64,000 nucleotides of DNA from an uncultured Methylophilaceae bacterium. GTDB taxonomy: Bacteria > Pseudomonadota > Gammaproteobacteria > Burkholderiales > Methylophilaceae. Position numbers and translations under genes: made by a program. Where the stretch lies: contig CAIQFD010000056.1 of assembly GCA_903870995.1 (NCBI GenBank), positions 25,640 to 89,639 of the forward strand. The letters run 5' to 3'. The notes under the pieces are model-generated. The model made no database searches, was not told the DNA's origin, and saw only the letters and a list, made by a program, of their open reading frames with translations. This document shows positions 22,732 through 32,955 of the stretch, one piece after another (position 1 is the first letter of the stretch; the number at the start of each line of letters is the position of its first letter).

Positions 22732-24177
22732 ATGTTTAAATTTTGTTGTTGCTTGTTTTGTTTGCTCAGCAGCCTAACGGCTTGTCATCAGCAAGAAGCA
22801 AATCAACGACAAGACATTCGTTTTGCAGTCGCACAAGCACCGATCAATCTAGATCCACGCTACGCTACCGATGCCGCATCGGCACGTGTTAATCGCTTGT
22901 TATATCGTTCATTGGTTGGTTTTGATGCCAGTTCAAAGCCAGTGGCTGATTTGGCGACTTGGCAGGTGATTAGCCCGACTCAATATCGTTTTAAATTGGG
23001 TGAGGCCGGGCGAAAATTTCATGATGGCAGTCAATTATCAACCAAAGACGTAAAAGCGACGTATGAGTCCTTGCTTGCATTAAAAGACTCTCCACTTTCG
23101 GCTGAGTTTACCAATATTCGTCGCATCGAAACATTAGATGGCGCACGCCTAGATATTTACTTGAAAGCGGCCGATAGCGCTTTCCCAGCTAAGCTTGTCA
23201 TCGGTATATTGCCTGCAAGTCAGATTGCAACCGGGCGAGATTTTAGCCACCATCCATTAGGTAGCGGGGCGTTGGCGTTTGTGCGTTGGACAAACACATT
23301 GGAATTAAAGCGAGTGGTCGATAGCCAAGCGATTACGTTGTTAGAAGTGAAAGATCCCACGGTACGCATCCTTAAGCTGATGCGTGGTGAAGTGGATATT
23401 TTGCAAGGCGACTTGCCACCAGAGTTAGTGCGTTACCTCAAAGGCCAGCCGAATATCAAAGTAAGCGAAAGCAATGGCGCTAATTTCTCTTACCTAGGTT
23501 TTAACTTGCAAGATAAAACGCTGGCAAATTTGAAAGTGCGACAAGCAGTTGCCCACGCGATTAATCGACCAGAGATTATTCAGCAAGCTTTAGTTGGCGG
23601 CACCCGAGAGGCTGGCGCAATCTTACCTCCTGAGCATTGGGCGGGAAATCCCACACTCAAGCCTTATGCATATAACCCAGCGCTCTCTAAAAAGCTTCTA
23701 AAAGAAGCGGGGGTGCAACTGCCGCTTCATCTCGTTTATAAAACATCTACTGATGCACAGCGTGTGCGTCTCGCTACGATTATGCAAGCGCAAATGGCTG
23801 AGGCGGGCATTGCGCTTGAGATTAAAAGCTTAGATTGGGGCACATTTTTTGAGGATGTGAAACAAGGGCATTTTCAATTATTCGGGCTCACTTGGGTCGG
23901 TATTAACACCCCTGATATTTACGCAAAAGCATTTGGCTCAGATAATGCCCCGCCTAAAGGTTTTAATCGTGGGCGTTTTAGTGATGCTCAGCTTGATGCA
24001 TTGTTAGCCAAGCAGGATTGGAAAGCCGCCACGAACTTTATTCATCAGCAATTGCCTTACGTACCGCTATGGTATGAAGGTCAGTTCGCGGCTACGCAAG
24101 TTGGTATGAGTGAGTATGCGCCAAAAACTGATGGTAATTGGGATGATTTGGCGACAGTCGTTCGTCAGTCACACTAA
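22732..24177 (+). CDS. ABC transporter substrate-binding protein, family 5 (oligopeptide-like)
   Basis: Lipoprotein signal LTACHQQ; INLDPRYATDAASARVNRLLYRSL; SBP_bac_5 features; no permease/ATPase genes adjacent. Confidence 0.88.
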   Translation: MFKFCCCLFCLLSSLTACHQQEANQRQDIRFAVAQAPINLDPRYATDAASARVNRLLYRSLVGFDASSKPVADLATWQVISPTQYRFKLGEAGRKFHDGSQLSTKDVKATYESLLALKDSPLSAEFTNIRRIETLDGARLDIYLKAADSAFPAKLVIGILPASQIATGRDFSHHPLGSGALAFVRWTNTLELKRVVDSQAITLLEVKDPTVRILKLMRGEVDILQGDLPPELVRYLKGQPNIKVSESNGANFSYLGFNLQDKTLANLKVRQAVAHAINRPEIIQQALVGGTREAGAILPPEHWAGNPTLKPYAYNPALSKKLLKEAGVQLPLHLVYKTSTDAQRVRLATIMQAQMAEAGIALEIKSLDWGTFFEDVKQGHFQLFGLTWVGINTPDIYAKAFGSDNAPPKGFNRGRFSDAQLDALLAKQDWKAATNFIHQQLPYVPLWYEGQFAATQVGMSEYAPKTDGNWDDLATVVRQSH

Positions 24178-24217
24178 ATTTTATAAAATAGGCATTCCAG
24201 AGTAAAATACTCAACTT

Positions 24218-26395
24218 ATGCAAATCAACACGATTCCCACAGTAAAACCTATCAATCAGTATCGTCCATATTGGGCTAAGCGTTTCGGCACGTCTAAAAT
24301 GTTGCCGATGTCGCGCGAGGAGATGGATGATTTGGGTTGGGACAGTTGCGACATTATTTTGGTCACTGGCGATGCGTATATCGACCATCCTAGCTTTGGC
24401 ATGGCATTAGTCGGTCGTCTGCTTGAGTCGCAAGGTTTTCGCGTAGGGATTATTGCCCAGCCTGATTGGTCAGATGCTGAGGCGTTTAAGTTGTTGGGTA
24501 AGCCCAATCTCTACTTTGGGATTACGGCGGGCAATATGGATAGCATGGTGAATCGCTATACCGCAGACCGCAAGATACGTTCAGACGATGCTTACACGCC
24601 AGATGCGGCAGCAGGCAAGCGTCCAGACCGTGCTGTTTTGGTTTATTCACAACGCTGTCGCGAAGCCTTTTCTGATGTGCCTTTGGTGATTGGTAGTATC
24701 GAAGCTAGTTTGCGCCGTATCGCGCATTATGATTATTGGTCTGACAAAGTACGCCGTTCAGTATTGGTAGATTCTAAAGCCGATATTTTGTTATACGGCA
24801 ACGCTGAGCGTGCCTTGATTGAACTTAGCCATCGCTTGGGTAAAGGCGAAAATGTCGCTGACATTACCGATATTCGGGGCACTGCTTTCTTGCGTAAAAA
24901 AATCCCAGAAGGTTGGCAAGAAGTAGCTTCTACCAATCTAGACCGTCCCGGCAAAGTGGAAGCGCCGATTGATCCTTATGAAATGAAAATGGGCGCAGGC
25001 ACTAGCTGTGAGACTGAGGCTAAAAAAGATGAGCCTGCCTTACCTGAAGGCACGCAAGCGGTGCAAATCGTTCGCAAACCTAAAGCAGATCGTGCCTTTC
25101 AAGTCGTGCGTTTGCCAAGTTATGAAGAGGTGGCAAAAGACCCTGTGCTGTACGCGCATGCTTCTCGAGTACTGCATTTAGAAGCTAATCCTGGTAATGC
25201 GCGTGCATTGATTCAAAAGCACGGTGACCGTGAGGTATGGCTTAATGCGCCACCGATTCCGCTCACCACTAAAGAGATGGATTACGTTTACGATTTGCCT
25301 TATGCACGCAAGCCACATCCCGCTTATGGCGATGCCAAAATACCTGCTTGGGAGATGATTCGCTTCTCAGTGAATATCATGCGCGGCTGTTTCGGCGGCT
25401 GTACTTTCTGTTCGATTACCGAGCATGAAGGCCGCATTATTCAAAGCCGCTCTGAAGAAAGTATTTTGAAAGAAGTGGAAGAAATCCGCGATAAGGTCGA
25501 TGGCTTTACTGGCGTGATTTCAGACCTTGGTGGGCCCACTGCCAATATGTATCGCATGGCGTGTAAGTCGCCTGAGATTGAAAAATCATGCCGTAAGCTT
25601 TCATGCGTTTATCCTGGAATTTGTGAAAATCTCAATACCGACCACTCGGCCTTGATTCAGCTTTATCGCAAAGCACGTAATCTCAAGGGCATTAAGAAGA
25701 TTCTTGTGGGATCTGGCCTTAGATATGACTTGGCTGTGACTTCGCCTGAGTATGTCAAAGAATTGGTGCAAAATCATGTGGGCGGCTATTTGAAGATTGC
25801 GCCTGAGCATTCTGAAGAGAACGTGCTTTCTAAAATGATGAAGCCAGGCATGGGCGCTTACGATAAGTTTAAAGAGATGTTTGAGCGCTTCTCAAAAGAG
25901 GCAGGCAAGCAACAATATTTGATTCCTTACTTCATCGCAGCGCATCCTGGCACGACCGATGAAGATATGCTTAACCTTGCGCTTTGGCTTAAGAAATATG
26001 ATTTTAGGTTAGACCAAGTACAAACCTTTACGCCAACCCCAATGGCAATGGCAACAGCCATGTACCACTCAGGTAAAAATCCGTTGCGTAAAGTGACGGA
26101 TGACAGCGAAGAGGTGCCTATTCCTAAAGCAGGTGGCGTGCGCCGTTTGCACAAAGCATTTATTCGTTACCACGACCCAAAGAATTGGCCACTCTTACGT
26201 GAGGCGCTTAAAAATATGGGGCGTGCTGATTTGATTGGCAATGGCAAACATTGCTTAATTCCTGCATGGCAACCGCTTGATAAAACGCCGCCACGCCCTG
26301 TGCAAGTGGCGAGTAAAAAACGCCCAGCGCCATCACCTGCGGCAGTTAAAGGTAAGAAGCTCGAAATAGGAAAACCGTTCCGACGTTCTCGTTAA
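24218..26395 (+). CDS. ygiQ: YgiQ family radical SAM protein
   Basis: [20 protein letters not shown] radical SAM motif; [31 protein letters not shown]. Confidence 0.95.
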   Translation: MQINTIPTVKPINQYRPYWAKRFGTSKMLPMSREEMDDLGWDSCDIILVTGDAYIDHPSFGMALVGRLLESQGFRVGIIAQPDWSDAEAFKLLGKPNLYFGITAGNMDSMVNRYTADRKIRSDDAYTPDAAAGKRPDRAVLVYSQRCREAFSDVPLVIGSIEASLRRIAHYDYWSDKVRRSVLVDSKADILLYGNAERALIELSHRLGKGENVADITDIRGTAFLRKKIPEGWQEVASTNLDRPGKVEAPIDPYEMKMGAGTSCETEAKKDEPALPEGTQAVQIVRKPKADRAFQVVRLPSYEEVAKDPVLYAHASRVLHLEANPGNARALIQKHGDREVWLNAPPIPLTTKEMDYVYDLPYARKPHPAYGDAKIPAWEMIRFSVNIMRGCFGGCTFCSITEHEGRIIQSRSEESILKEVEEIRDKVDGFTGVISDLGGPTANMYRMACKSPEIEKSCRKLSCVYPGICENLNTDHSALIQLYRKARNLKGIKKILVGSGLRYDLAVTSPEYVKELVQNHVGGYLKIAPEHSEENVLSKMMKPGMGAYDKFKEMFERFSKEAGKQQYLIPYFIAAHPGTTDEDMLNLALWLKKYDFRLDQVQTFTPTPMAMATAMYHSGKNPLRKVTDDSEEVPIPKAGGVRRLHKAFIRYHDPKNWPLLREALKNMGRADLIGNGKHCLIPAWQPLDKTPPRPVQVASKKRPAPSPAAVKGKKLEIGKPFRRSR

Positions 26396-26442
26396 GCTTG
26401 ATTGAACCGCTGAGCATGTTGTCTGTCTGACTTTTACATTTC

Positions 26443-27315
26443 ATGATTGAGGACTTTCCCGTGCGTTCATTTTTCTCTAAATTCTCATTGGCTTTCATTC
26501 TATTTGTTAGCGCTCAAATCGCCTTGGCAGCTGACAATGGCTTACTTTGGAAGATTGAAGCGCCTAGCGGAAAAGTCAGTTATTTACTTGGCACCATGCA
26601 TACCGATGATCAACGGGTGACTGAGTTTTCGCCCAAAATCATCGAGGCTTTTAATCAAAGCGAAGCCTTTATGATGGAGACGCTGCCGCCGCGTGACCCC
26701 TCTATTTTTATGATGAAGCAGGGCACGGTAGCTGAGATGCTCACAGAAAAAGAATTCGACCAGGTGCGTGAATTAGCAGATTTTCATTCGATGCATATCG
26801 AAGCTGCCATGCACATGAAGCCTTGGCTACTCGCTGTCATTTTTGATTTGCCTAAACCTAAAGCGCTTTACTCAATGGATGAATTATTGATGGCAAAAGC
26901 CGAAGAGCAATTCAAGAGAATTGTCGGATTGGAAAAAACGCGTGAGCATTTTTCAGTGCTTGATAGCGTGAGCATGGATGATCAAATGGTGATGCTACGT
27001 GCTGTGCTCAAGCGCAGCCAAAAAACAAAAGAGCGTGATTATGAAAAGCTTCTTAAGACTTATCAGTCTGGGGATTTGAAGAAAATTATCGATCTGGATG
27101 ACAAGATTACAGGCGGCATGTTGCCTAAAGCTGTTTGGGAAAATATGCGGGTTAAACTAATTGATGAGCGCAATGCTGGCATGGCTGAAGGCTTGGTGTC
27201 TGAGGCAAAAGATAAAGCCGTGTTTGCAGCGGTGGGTGCATCGCACTTGGCAGGTGAGGGCGGCATATTAGCTCGATTACGTGGTGCTGGGTTTGCGGTA
27301 ACGCCAGTCAAATAA
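26443..27315 (+). CDS. TraB/GumN family protein
   Basis: YLLGTMHTDDQRV; FAAVGASHLAGEGGILARLRGAGF; start perhaps the GTG at 26461. Confidence 0.9.
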   Translation: MIEDFPVRSFFSKFSLAFILFVSAQIALAADNGLLWKIEAPSGKVSYLLGTMHTDDQRVTEFSPKIIEAFNQSEAFMMETLPPRDPSIFMMKQGTVAEMLTEKEFDQVRELADFHSMHIEAAMHMKPWLLAVIFDLPKPKALYSMDELLMAKAEEQFKRIVGLEKTREHFSVLDSVSMDDQMVMLRAVLKRSQKTKERDYEKLLKTYQSGDLKKIIDLDDKITGGMLPKAVWENMRVKLIDERNAGMAEGLVSEAKDKAVFAAVGASHLAGEGGILARLRGAGFAVTPVK

Positions 27316-27333
27316 GGCTGAAAATATTATTTC

Positions 27334-28077
27334 TTAGTCTGCAGTTGATGTGCCTAAAATTTCTGTTGCAACATCCTGTTCGTACTTTGCAATTTGCTCA
27401 GCAAAATATTGGTAAATGTCTTGAATGTTGGTTTTTAAATCAATAGATTCAAAACCTTCATCGTTACCATCTAAAGGGACATTGCCAAGTAAGACTTCTT
27501 TTGCGTATTCACGGCTGTATGATACATCGGCAAGTTCTCCAGCCTCTAATATGTCTCGAACTGTTTTAGCACGCGTTTGCAGCATGATCATCAGATCAAA
27601 TAAATCTCTAGACCGGATGCGTTGTGATATTAGCCAAGACTTCATCTCAAATATTGCTTCAAAAGACATGATATTGAAAGCTGTGAGCGAATCCTGCACT
27701 TTACTCATTTTCGAAAAATGTAGATAAGGTGCATCATTCCTTGAAAAAAAAGTAAGCTTTACGCCATCGACAACATAATCTCGTGATATTGACAGCAAGT
27801 CTTGGCCGTTAATTTTAGCTTGAGTGATTTTCCAAGCGGGTGTTGCTAATTGGACATTACTTCCAGTTGTTCTAAGAGAATCAACAATCTGATCTATTTG
27901 ACTTCCAGACATTTTTTCCGCGGGAACCCAGAAATCTAAATCCTCACTTAATCGATGACCTATTTGGATGGATAGGGCAGTGCCACCTATGAGAGTGAAG
28001 TTAGCCATTAAATCTATCTTGGCTAACTTACTAAAAATCTTAGCTGTGCGATCTGGGGCGAATGTTAAATCAAGCAA
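27334..28077 (-). CDS. AbiEii-type nucleotidyltransferase (candidate toxin)
   Basis: LIGGTALSIQIGHRLSEDLDFW and K...RSRDLFDLMIML motifs; overlaps upstream XRE gene by 8 nt. Confidence 0.85.
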   Translation of the reverse strand: MLDLTFAPDRTAKIFSKLAKIDLMANFTLIGGTALSIQIGHRLSEDLDFWVPAEKMSGSQIDQIVDSLRTTGSNVQLATPAWKITQAKINGQDLLSISRDYVVDGVKLTFFSRNDAPYLHFSKMSKVQDSLTAFNIMSFEAIFEMKSWLISQRIRSRDLFDLMIMLQTRAKTVRDILEAGELADVSYSREYAKEVLLGNVPLDGNDEGFESIDLKTNIQDIYQYFAEQIAKYEQDVATEILGTSTAD

Positions 28078-28540
28078 CTTTTGCTGCCTTTGAAATGTTG
28101 TTCATCATTCTATTTAAGCTGTTACTTGCAGCAGGATTTTTTTGGATAAAGCTTTGGACTCTAGCTAGCAGGATACTTTCCCCATAAGCCGCGTAGATGC
28201 GAACAATGTCTTCAAAAATTCCTCGTTCTATGACGCGATCAATGAGTACTTCATCTTTAAGTGAAGAGTTGCTCCAATCGTAAGGAAATGAAAGGCGCAA
28301 CGTTTGAGATTTTCTTGTACTTGTTATAATTTCTAGAGGGTTGAGTTGGCTTTGAATGCTGTCAGCACAATGCACAATTTCCATTAGTCTGTTGACGCCT
28401 ATTTCTTTGATTGAACCATTCTCTATGGCGCTAATTGTTGCACGTGAGACGCCGGCGCGCTCTGCAAACTCAGCCTGTGTAATGTCACTGGCAGTTCGGA
28501 TACGCCGGATTTTATTGCCGATAGTGACTAGGTTAATCAT
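28070..28540 (-). CDS. XRE family HTH protein (candidate cognate antitoxin)
   Basis: GNKIRRIRTASDITQAEFAERAGVSRATISAIENG HTH plus ~90-aa C-terminal domain. Confidence 0.85.
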   Translation of the reverse strand: MINLVTIGNKIRRIRTASDITQAEFAERAGVSRATISAIENGSIKEIGVNRLMEIVHCADSIQSQLNPLEIITSTRKSQTLRLSFPYDWSNSSLKDEVLIDRVIERGIFEDIVRIYAAYGESILLARVQSFIQKNPAASNSLNRMMNNISKAAKVA

Positions 28541-28546
28541 GGGGTG

Positions 28547-28575
28547 ATTTTATTTAGCCCAAGGGTTAATGTCAA
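28547..28575 (-). promoter_or_regulatory. Near-consensus sigma70 promoter for XRE-NTase operon
   Basis: Minus strand TTGACA (28575-28570), 17-bp spacer, TAAAAT (28552-28547). Confidence 0.75.
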
Positions 28576-28596
28576 ATATATTTGACATTAACCCTT
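28561..28596. repeat. Perfect 36-bp palindrome, probable autoregulatory operator
   Basis: AAGGGTTAATGTCAAATATATTTGACATTAACCCTT is its own reverse complement. Confidence 0.9.
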
Positions 28597-28616
28597 AAGG
28601 CCATCAGAGCTGTTTG

Positions 28617-29126
28617 TTATTGATTTGGATAAATCAATTTGTCCGTTTCAAATCCTAGTTCTTTGGCTTTCGCAATTAATTGCTGTTTCACAATGTAAGA
28701 CATTTGAGGCGTGCGAGAGAGTATCCATAGGTAATCTTTGCCACCAGTCACTAGTGCATAGCTGTATGCAGTTTTATCTAACTCAATAATGTTATAAGCC
28801 CCATAAAACGGTCCAAAAAACGACACTTTCAATCTGCCAACATCAGGTGTTTCGACAAAATAAGCTTTGCCGATGGCTTCATTCCACTTTTGCTTCTTGG
28901 TGTCAAAGCCACGATTGAGTACTTTTAAACCGCCATCTTCGCGCAAGCTGTAGGTGGCATTGACCTTATCTAAGCCACGTTCAAAGCTATGATCTAGCCG
29001 CGCGATTTCATACCAGGTACCTAGATATTTATCAGTCTCAAAGCCTGTTACTGCCTTGTAGTTGGCATCATCACCCGTACACGCAAGTAAAGCCAAACAA
29101 AGTAATAAAGTGAGTTTTTTAAACAT
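28617..29126 (-). CDS. blc: Lipocalin family outer membrane lipoprotein
   Basis: LLACTG lipobox; YLGTWYEIARLDHSFERGL; DYLWILSRTPQM. Confidence 0.92.
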   Translation of the reverse strand: MFKKLTLLLCLALLACTGDDANYKAVTGFETDKYLGTWYEIARLDHSFERGLDKVNATYSLREDGGLKVLNRGFDTKKQKWNEAIGKAYFVETPDVGRLKVSFFGPFYGAYNIIELDKTAYSYALVTGGKDYLWILSRTPQMSYIVKQQLIAKAKELGFETDKLIYPNQ

Positions 29127-29143
29127 GAGATTTCCTTTTGCAA

Positions 29144-30649
29144 TTAACGACCGCGTCCACCGCCACCTGTGTGCCCGCCACGACTGCCGCCATTGTTACG
29201 ATTGGCATTGCGTCCTGCATTTGGGTTAGGGCCTCTGTTTTGCGGTTTAGGCGCAAATAAAGCAGGCTGAGGCATGGCTTGATGTCTTGCTGCTTCAGAC
29301 ATGTTTTTTGTAGATGAGTTTTGCGATGCAACTCTATTGCCATCTGCAGGAGCCTTGTCCGAACGCTGGCCTTGTGGCTTGTTGCGATTGTGTTGCGGCT
29401 TACCTTGTGAAGGTTTAGCACCTGAGTTTTGTGGACGGCGTTGCTGAGGCCTTGGTGCACGAGGGGCTTCTGGCTCAGCTTTTTCAGGTTGCACCCAGCC
29501 ATCAGCTGGCACTTTTGGAATCTCGCGCTTAATCAGCTTTTCAATGTCTTTGAGTAGCTTTAATTCTTCACGGTCAACTAATGAAACAGCGGCACCACTA
29601 CTCCCTGCACGACCAGTTCTACCAATGCGGTGGACATAGTCTTCAGGCACATTAGGGAGCTCAAAGTTAATCACTTGAGGTAATTGGTCGATATCTAATC
29701 CGCGTGCAGCAATGTCGGTAGCCACTAATACACGTACGGTACCGTCTTTGAACTGCGCCAAAGCTTTGGTGCGCGCCCCTTGGCTCTTGTTGCCATGAAT
29801 CGCTGCAGCTTCAATGCCATCTTTCACGAGCTTTTCAGCTAAGCGGTTAGCGCCGTGCTTGGTGCGGGTAAAGACAAGTACTTGTTGCCAATCATTATGT
29901 TTAACCAAATGACTCACTAGTTCGCGCTTAAAGCTTTGGCTAATCATGTGAACGGTTTGCTCAACGAGCTCTGAAGCTGTATTGCGTCGAGCAACTTCAA
30001 CAAAGCCTGGGTTGTTTAATAAACCATCTGCCAGTGCTTTAATTTCATCAGAGAACGTGGCTGAGAACAGTAAGTTTTGGCGAGCTTTAGGCAATAATGC
30101 CAAGATTTTTTTAATGTCGCGAATGAAGCCCATGTCGAGCATACGGTCTGCTTCGTCTAGCACTAAAATTTCTACGCCTGATAAATCGACTGCCTTTTGG
30201 TTAGCTAAATCCAACAATCGTCCTGGTGTTGCCACTAAGATATCTAAAGGTTTTCTTAAGCGCGACATTTGTGGATTGATATTCACCCCGCCAAAAATCA
30301 CTGTTGAGCTGAGCGATAAATATTTGCCGTATGTTTTAACAGACTCTTCAATCTGTGCGGCAAGCTCGCGCGTCGGTGTCAGCATGAGGCAGCGAGGGCG
30401 ACCTTTGCCTATGTCAGCAACTGGCTTTTGGCTAAGGATATGCAAAATTGGCAACGTGAAACCAGCAGTTTTGCCAGTGCCTGTTTGTGCGCCTGCGAGT
30501 AAGTCGCCGCCTGTTAGCACTTGTGGAATCGCTTGTACTTGAATTGGGGTTGGGGTGGTGTAACCCGCGTCGGTAATGGCGCGGAGAATAGGTTCTGCTA
30601 AGCCTAAATCATTAAAATTTGGGCTAGGGTTTGTAACTTCTGAAGACAA
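29144..30649 (-). CDS. rhlE: DEAD-box RNA helicase RhlE-like
   Basis: [40 protein letters not shown]; low-complexity Q/N/P/G/R tail; TTG start with AAGGA SD. Confidence 0.93.
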   Translation of the reverse strand: MSSEVTNPSPNFNDLGLAEPILRAITDAGYTTPTPIQVQAIPQVLTGGDLLAGAQTGTGKTAGFTLPILHILSQKPVADIGKGRPRCLMLTPTRELAAQIEESVKTYGKYLSLSSTVIFGGVNINPQMSRLRKPLDILVATPGRLLDLANQKAVDLSGVEILVLDEADRMLDMGFIRDIKKILALLPKARQNLLFSATFSDEIKALADGLLNNPGFVEVARRNTASELVEQTVHMISQSFKRELVSHLVKHNDWQQVLVFTRTKHGANRLAEKLVKDGIEAAAIHGNKSQGARTKALAQFKDGTVRVLVATDIAARGLDIDQLPQVINFELPNVPEDYVHRIGRTGRAGSSGAAVSLVDREELKLLKDIEKLIKREIPKVPADGWVQPEKAEPEAPRAPRPQQRRPQNSGAKPSQGKPQHNRNKPQGQRSDKAPADGNRVASQNSSTKNMSEAARHQAMPQPALFAPKPQNRGPNPNAGRNANRNNGGSRGGHTGGGGRGR

Positions 30650-30683
30650 TGTAAATTCCTTAAAGGAGATTTATAAGTGGGTC

Positions 30684-30700
30684 TGTTGTCTTAGACAACA
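30684..30700. repeat. 17-bp inverted repeat in rhlE leader
   Basis: TGTTGTCT-T-AGACAACA. Confidence 0.8.
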
Positions 30701-30822
30701 CCAATCGAGACTAACAAATAAGAGGTAAAAGTGTTGGCGCATGGCGCCTTTAGGCCGCTGTGCTGATTGGTATGGCACAGGGAAGTCTTGATTATACGGA
30801 GTATTGGGTGATTAGCTAGCAA

Positions 30823-31548
30823 TTAAATCTTTTCGGTATGTGTGAGTTGGTGGAGTTCTTCTGCAGTTAGCCAGCGCCATTCGCCTTCAGCCAAATCTTT
30901 AGGAAGCGTAACTTCGCCAATTTTAATTCGTTTGAGTGCTTCTACACGATTGCTATTAGCGGCAACCATGCGTTTAACTTGGTGATATTTGCCTTCAGCT
31001 AGGGTCATGTGAAGAATGTGGCTACTGACTTGCTCGCAAGCCAGCGCGGCAATCGGTGCTGGTTCGTCAATAAGTTGCACGCCATCGAGTAGATTTTTGA
31101 TTTGTGCTTCGTCTACAGGGTGCTTGCAATGCACTTCGTAAATTTTTGGCACTTTCCATTTAGGCGAGCTGAGGCGATGGATGAAATGGCCATCATCAGA
31201 AAGTAAAATCAGCCCTGTGGTGTCTTCATCTAAACGGCCAATACATTGCACATCACGTTCAACCAAAGCATGTGGCAATAAGCTGTAAACCGATGGGTGA
31301 TGAATGGTTTTGTGTGAGCATTCGTAATGCGCTGGTTTGTTGAGCATTAAGTAAGCTTGTTCGCGATATTGCCAAGGTTCACCATCGACTGTGAAGTGTA
31401 AGTTTTCAGTATGGAATTCTGCAAATGGGTCATCACAAGGTTCGCCATTGACTGTCACGGCGTCATGTCTGACTAAGATGCGGCAGGCTTTACGTGAGCC
31501 AAAGCCTTGGGAATGTAAAACACGTTCTATCGATATTTTTTTAGACAT
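30823..31548 (-). CDS. rsuA: 16S rRNA pseudouridine synthase
   Basis: S4 domain + IGRLDEDTTGLILLSDDG. Confidence 0.9.
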   Translation of the reverse strand: MSKKISIERVLHSQGFGSRKACRILVRHDAVTVNGEPCDDPFAEFHTENLHFTVDGEPWQYREQAYLMLNKPAHYECSHKTIHHPSVYSLLPHALVERDVQCIGRLDEDTTGLILLSDDGHFIHRLSSPKWKVPKIYEVHCKHPVDEAQIKNLLDGVQLIDEPAPIAALACEQVSSHILHMTLAEGKYHQVKRMVAANSNRVEALKRIKIGEVTLPKDLAEGEWRWLTAEELHQLTHTEKI

Positions 31549-31555
31549 GGCGGCA

Positions 31556-32245
31556 TTATAGAGGCTTTTGAGTGAGCATCACTTCAATATTGCCGTTATC
31601 TGCAATCAACACTTGGCTAGTGATGCCATAAAACACACCGTGTTCCACAACGCCGGTTGTATTGTTGAGCAAAGTGTTCAGTGCTTCATCGCTGATGTGT
31701 TCAGGAAAATGCATATCTAAAATATAGCTACCATGCGCACTAACAGCGACATTGTCTTTGCCAGTATTTAGGCGGATATCACCTTTTGCACCATGTTTTT
31801 CTAGTTGGTGTTTGACCATTTTCCAAGCGTCAGGGATGACTTCAATCGGGATGATGAATTTTTCGCCTATACGGCTCACAAGCTTACCTTTATCAGCGAC
31901 TACGATGAATTGATTTGCTGCTTTTGCGAGGAGTTTCTCCATCACCAAATCTTGCCCACGGCCTTTGAGTAGGTTTAAATTGGGGGTAATTTCATCCGCA
32001 CCATCGACATATAAATCAATACGACTTAGCTGAGATATTGCGACGACCTTGAGCCCGTAACTTTCTGCCTTGATGGCGCTAATGGTGGAACTGGCTACGG
32101 TACTTATGCTCAAGCCTTCATCTGATTGGCGTTTAGCTAAGTGCTCAATAAAGTAATTGGCGGTAGAGCCTGTGCCTAAGCCAATCACCATGCCATTTTT
32201 GGCGAGCTTGGCTGCTTCAAAAGCGACTAATTCTTTATCGTTCAT
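31556..32245 (-). CDS. rpiA: Ribose-5-phosphate isomerase A
   Basis: VIGLGTGSTANYFIEHLA; DGADEI; LLKGRGQDLVMEKLLA. Confidence 0.95.
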   Translation of the reverse strand: MNDKELVAFEAAKLAKNGMVIGLGTGSTANYFIEHLAKRQSDEGLSISTVASSTISAIKAESYGLKVVAISQLSRIDLYVDGADEITPNLNLLKGRGQDLVMEKLLAKAANQFIVVADKGKLVSRIGEKFIIPIEVIPDAWKMVKHQLEKHGAKGDIRLNTGKDNVAVSAHGSYILDMHFPEHISDEALNTLLNNTTGVVEHGVFYGITSQVLIADNGNIEVMLTQKPL

Positions 32246-32257
32246 CTTGTTTTTCCT

Positions 32258-32875
32258 TTAAGTGGCATCGGCTTCACGTTTCCTGGCACGGGCGAGGGCA
32301 GGACGTTCTGAAACTCGATTCATATAACTCAGTAAGGTGTCGTCGAGCGTCACCTTGACGTGATGTGCCCAGTGTAAAACCGAAACGCAAATGATATCTG
32401 CCGCGCTAAATTGGTCGCCAGCCAAATAGGGCTGTGCTTTAAGATGCGTGCTTAAAATAGCTGCCGCTTTTTCAAACTCCCAATAGCTGGTGTTTGCGAT
32501 GTCTGGGATGCGTTTATCTTCGGGTAGAAAGCGGTCATGTTTGGCCGCTGTCCATAAATGTACCTCTAACTCTGACACTACAAAAAATAGCCATTGAAAA
32601 TACGCCGCCCTGCCTTTTGCATCAGTTGGAATCAGCTTAGCTGCAGGAAATTTTTCAGCAATATGTGTACAGATTGCCGCAGACTCGCTGATGACTAGCC
32701 CATCATCAACCAAGCTTGGAATTTTTCCAAAGGGGTTAACCGCTAAAAATGCAGGCTGTTTATGTTCACCTGTGCGTAAGTTGACGAGGCCGTATTCGTA
32801 CTCGGCGTCTGCTTCTTCTAAGGCCCATGCAACGCGTACCGAGCGAGTTTGTGGAAAGCCGTAAAGTTTAATCAT
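32258..32875 (-). CDS. Glutathione S-transferase family protein
   Basis: MIKLYGFPQTRSVRVAWALEEADAEYEYGLVNL; ISESAAICTHIAEKFP; start reset to 32875. Confidence 0.9.
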   Translation of the reverse strand: MIKLYGFPQTRSVRVAWALEEADAEYEYGLVNLRTGEHKQPAFLAVNPFGKIPSLVDDGLVISESAAICTHIAEKFPAAKLIPTDAKGRAAYFQWLFFVVSELEVHLWTAAKHDRFLPEDKRIPDIANTSYWEFEKAAAILSTHLKAQPYLAGDQFSAADIICVSVLHWAHHVKVTLDDTLLSYMNRVSERPALARARKREADAT

Positions 32876-32955
32876 GATATGGATGGTCTTTGTATAGGAT
32901 GCATGTAGGCAGTTTAAGTTAAAATGCCACAACGATTAAGTTTAAGTAAATCTCT

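Noticed and set aside
29119-29502. 127-aa minus-strand ORF nested in the rhlE 3' region
   Set aside because: Alternate frame of the low-complexity rhlE tail; composition follows from that sequence and it has no recognisable domain.
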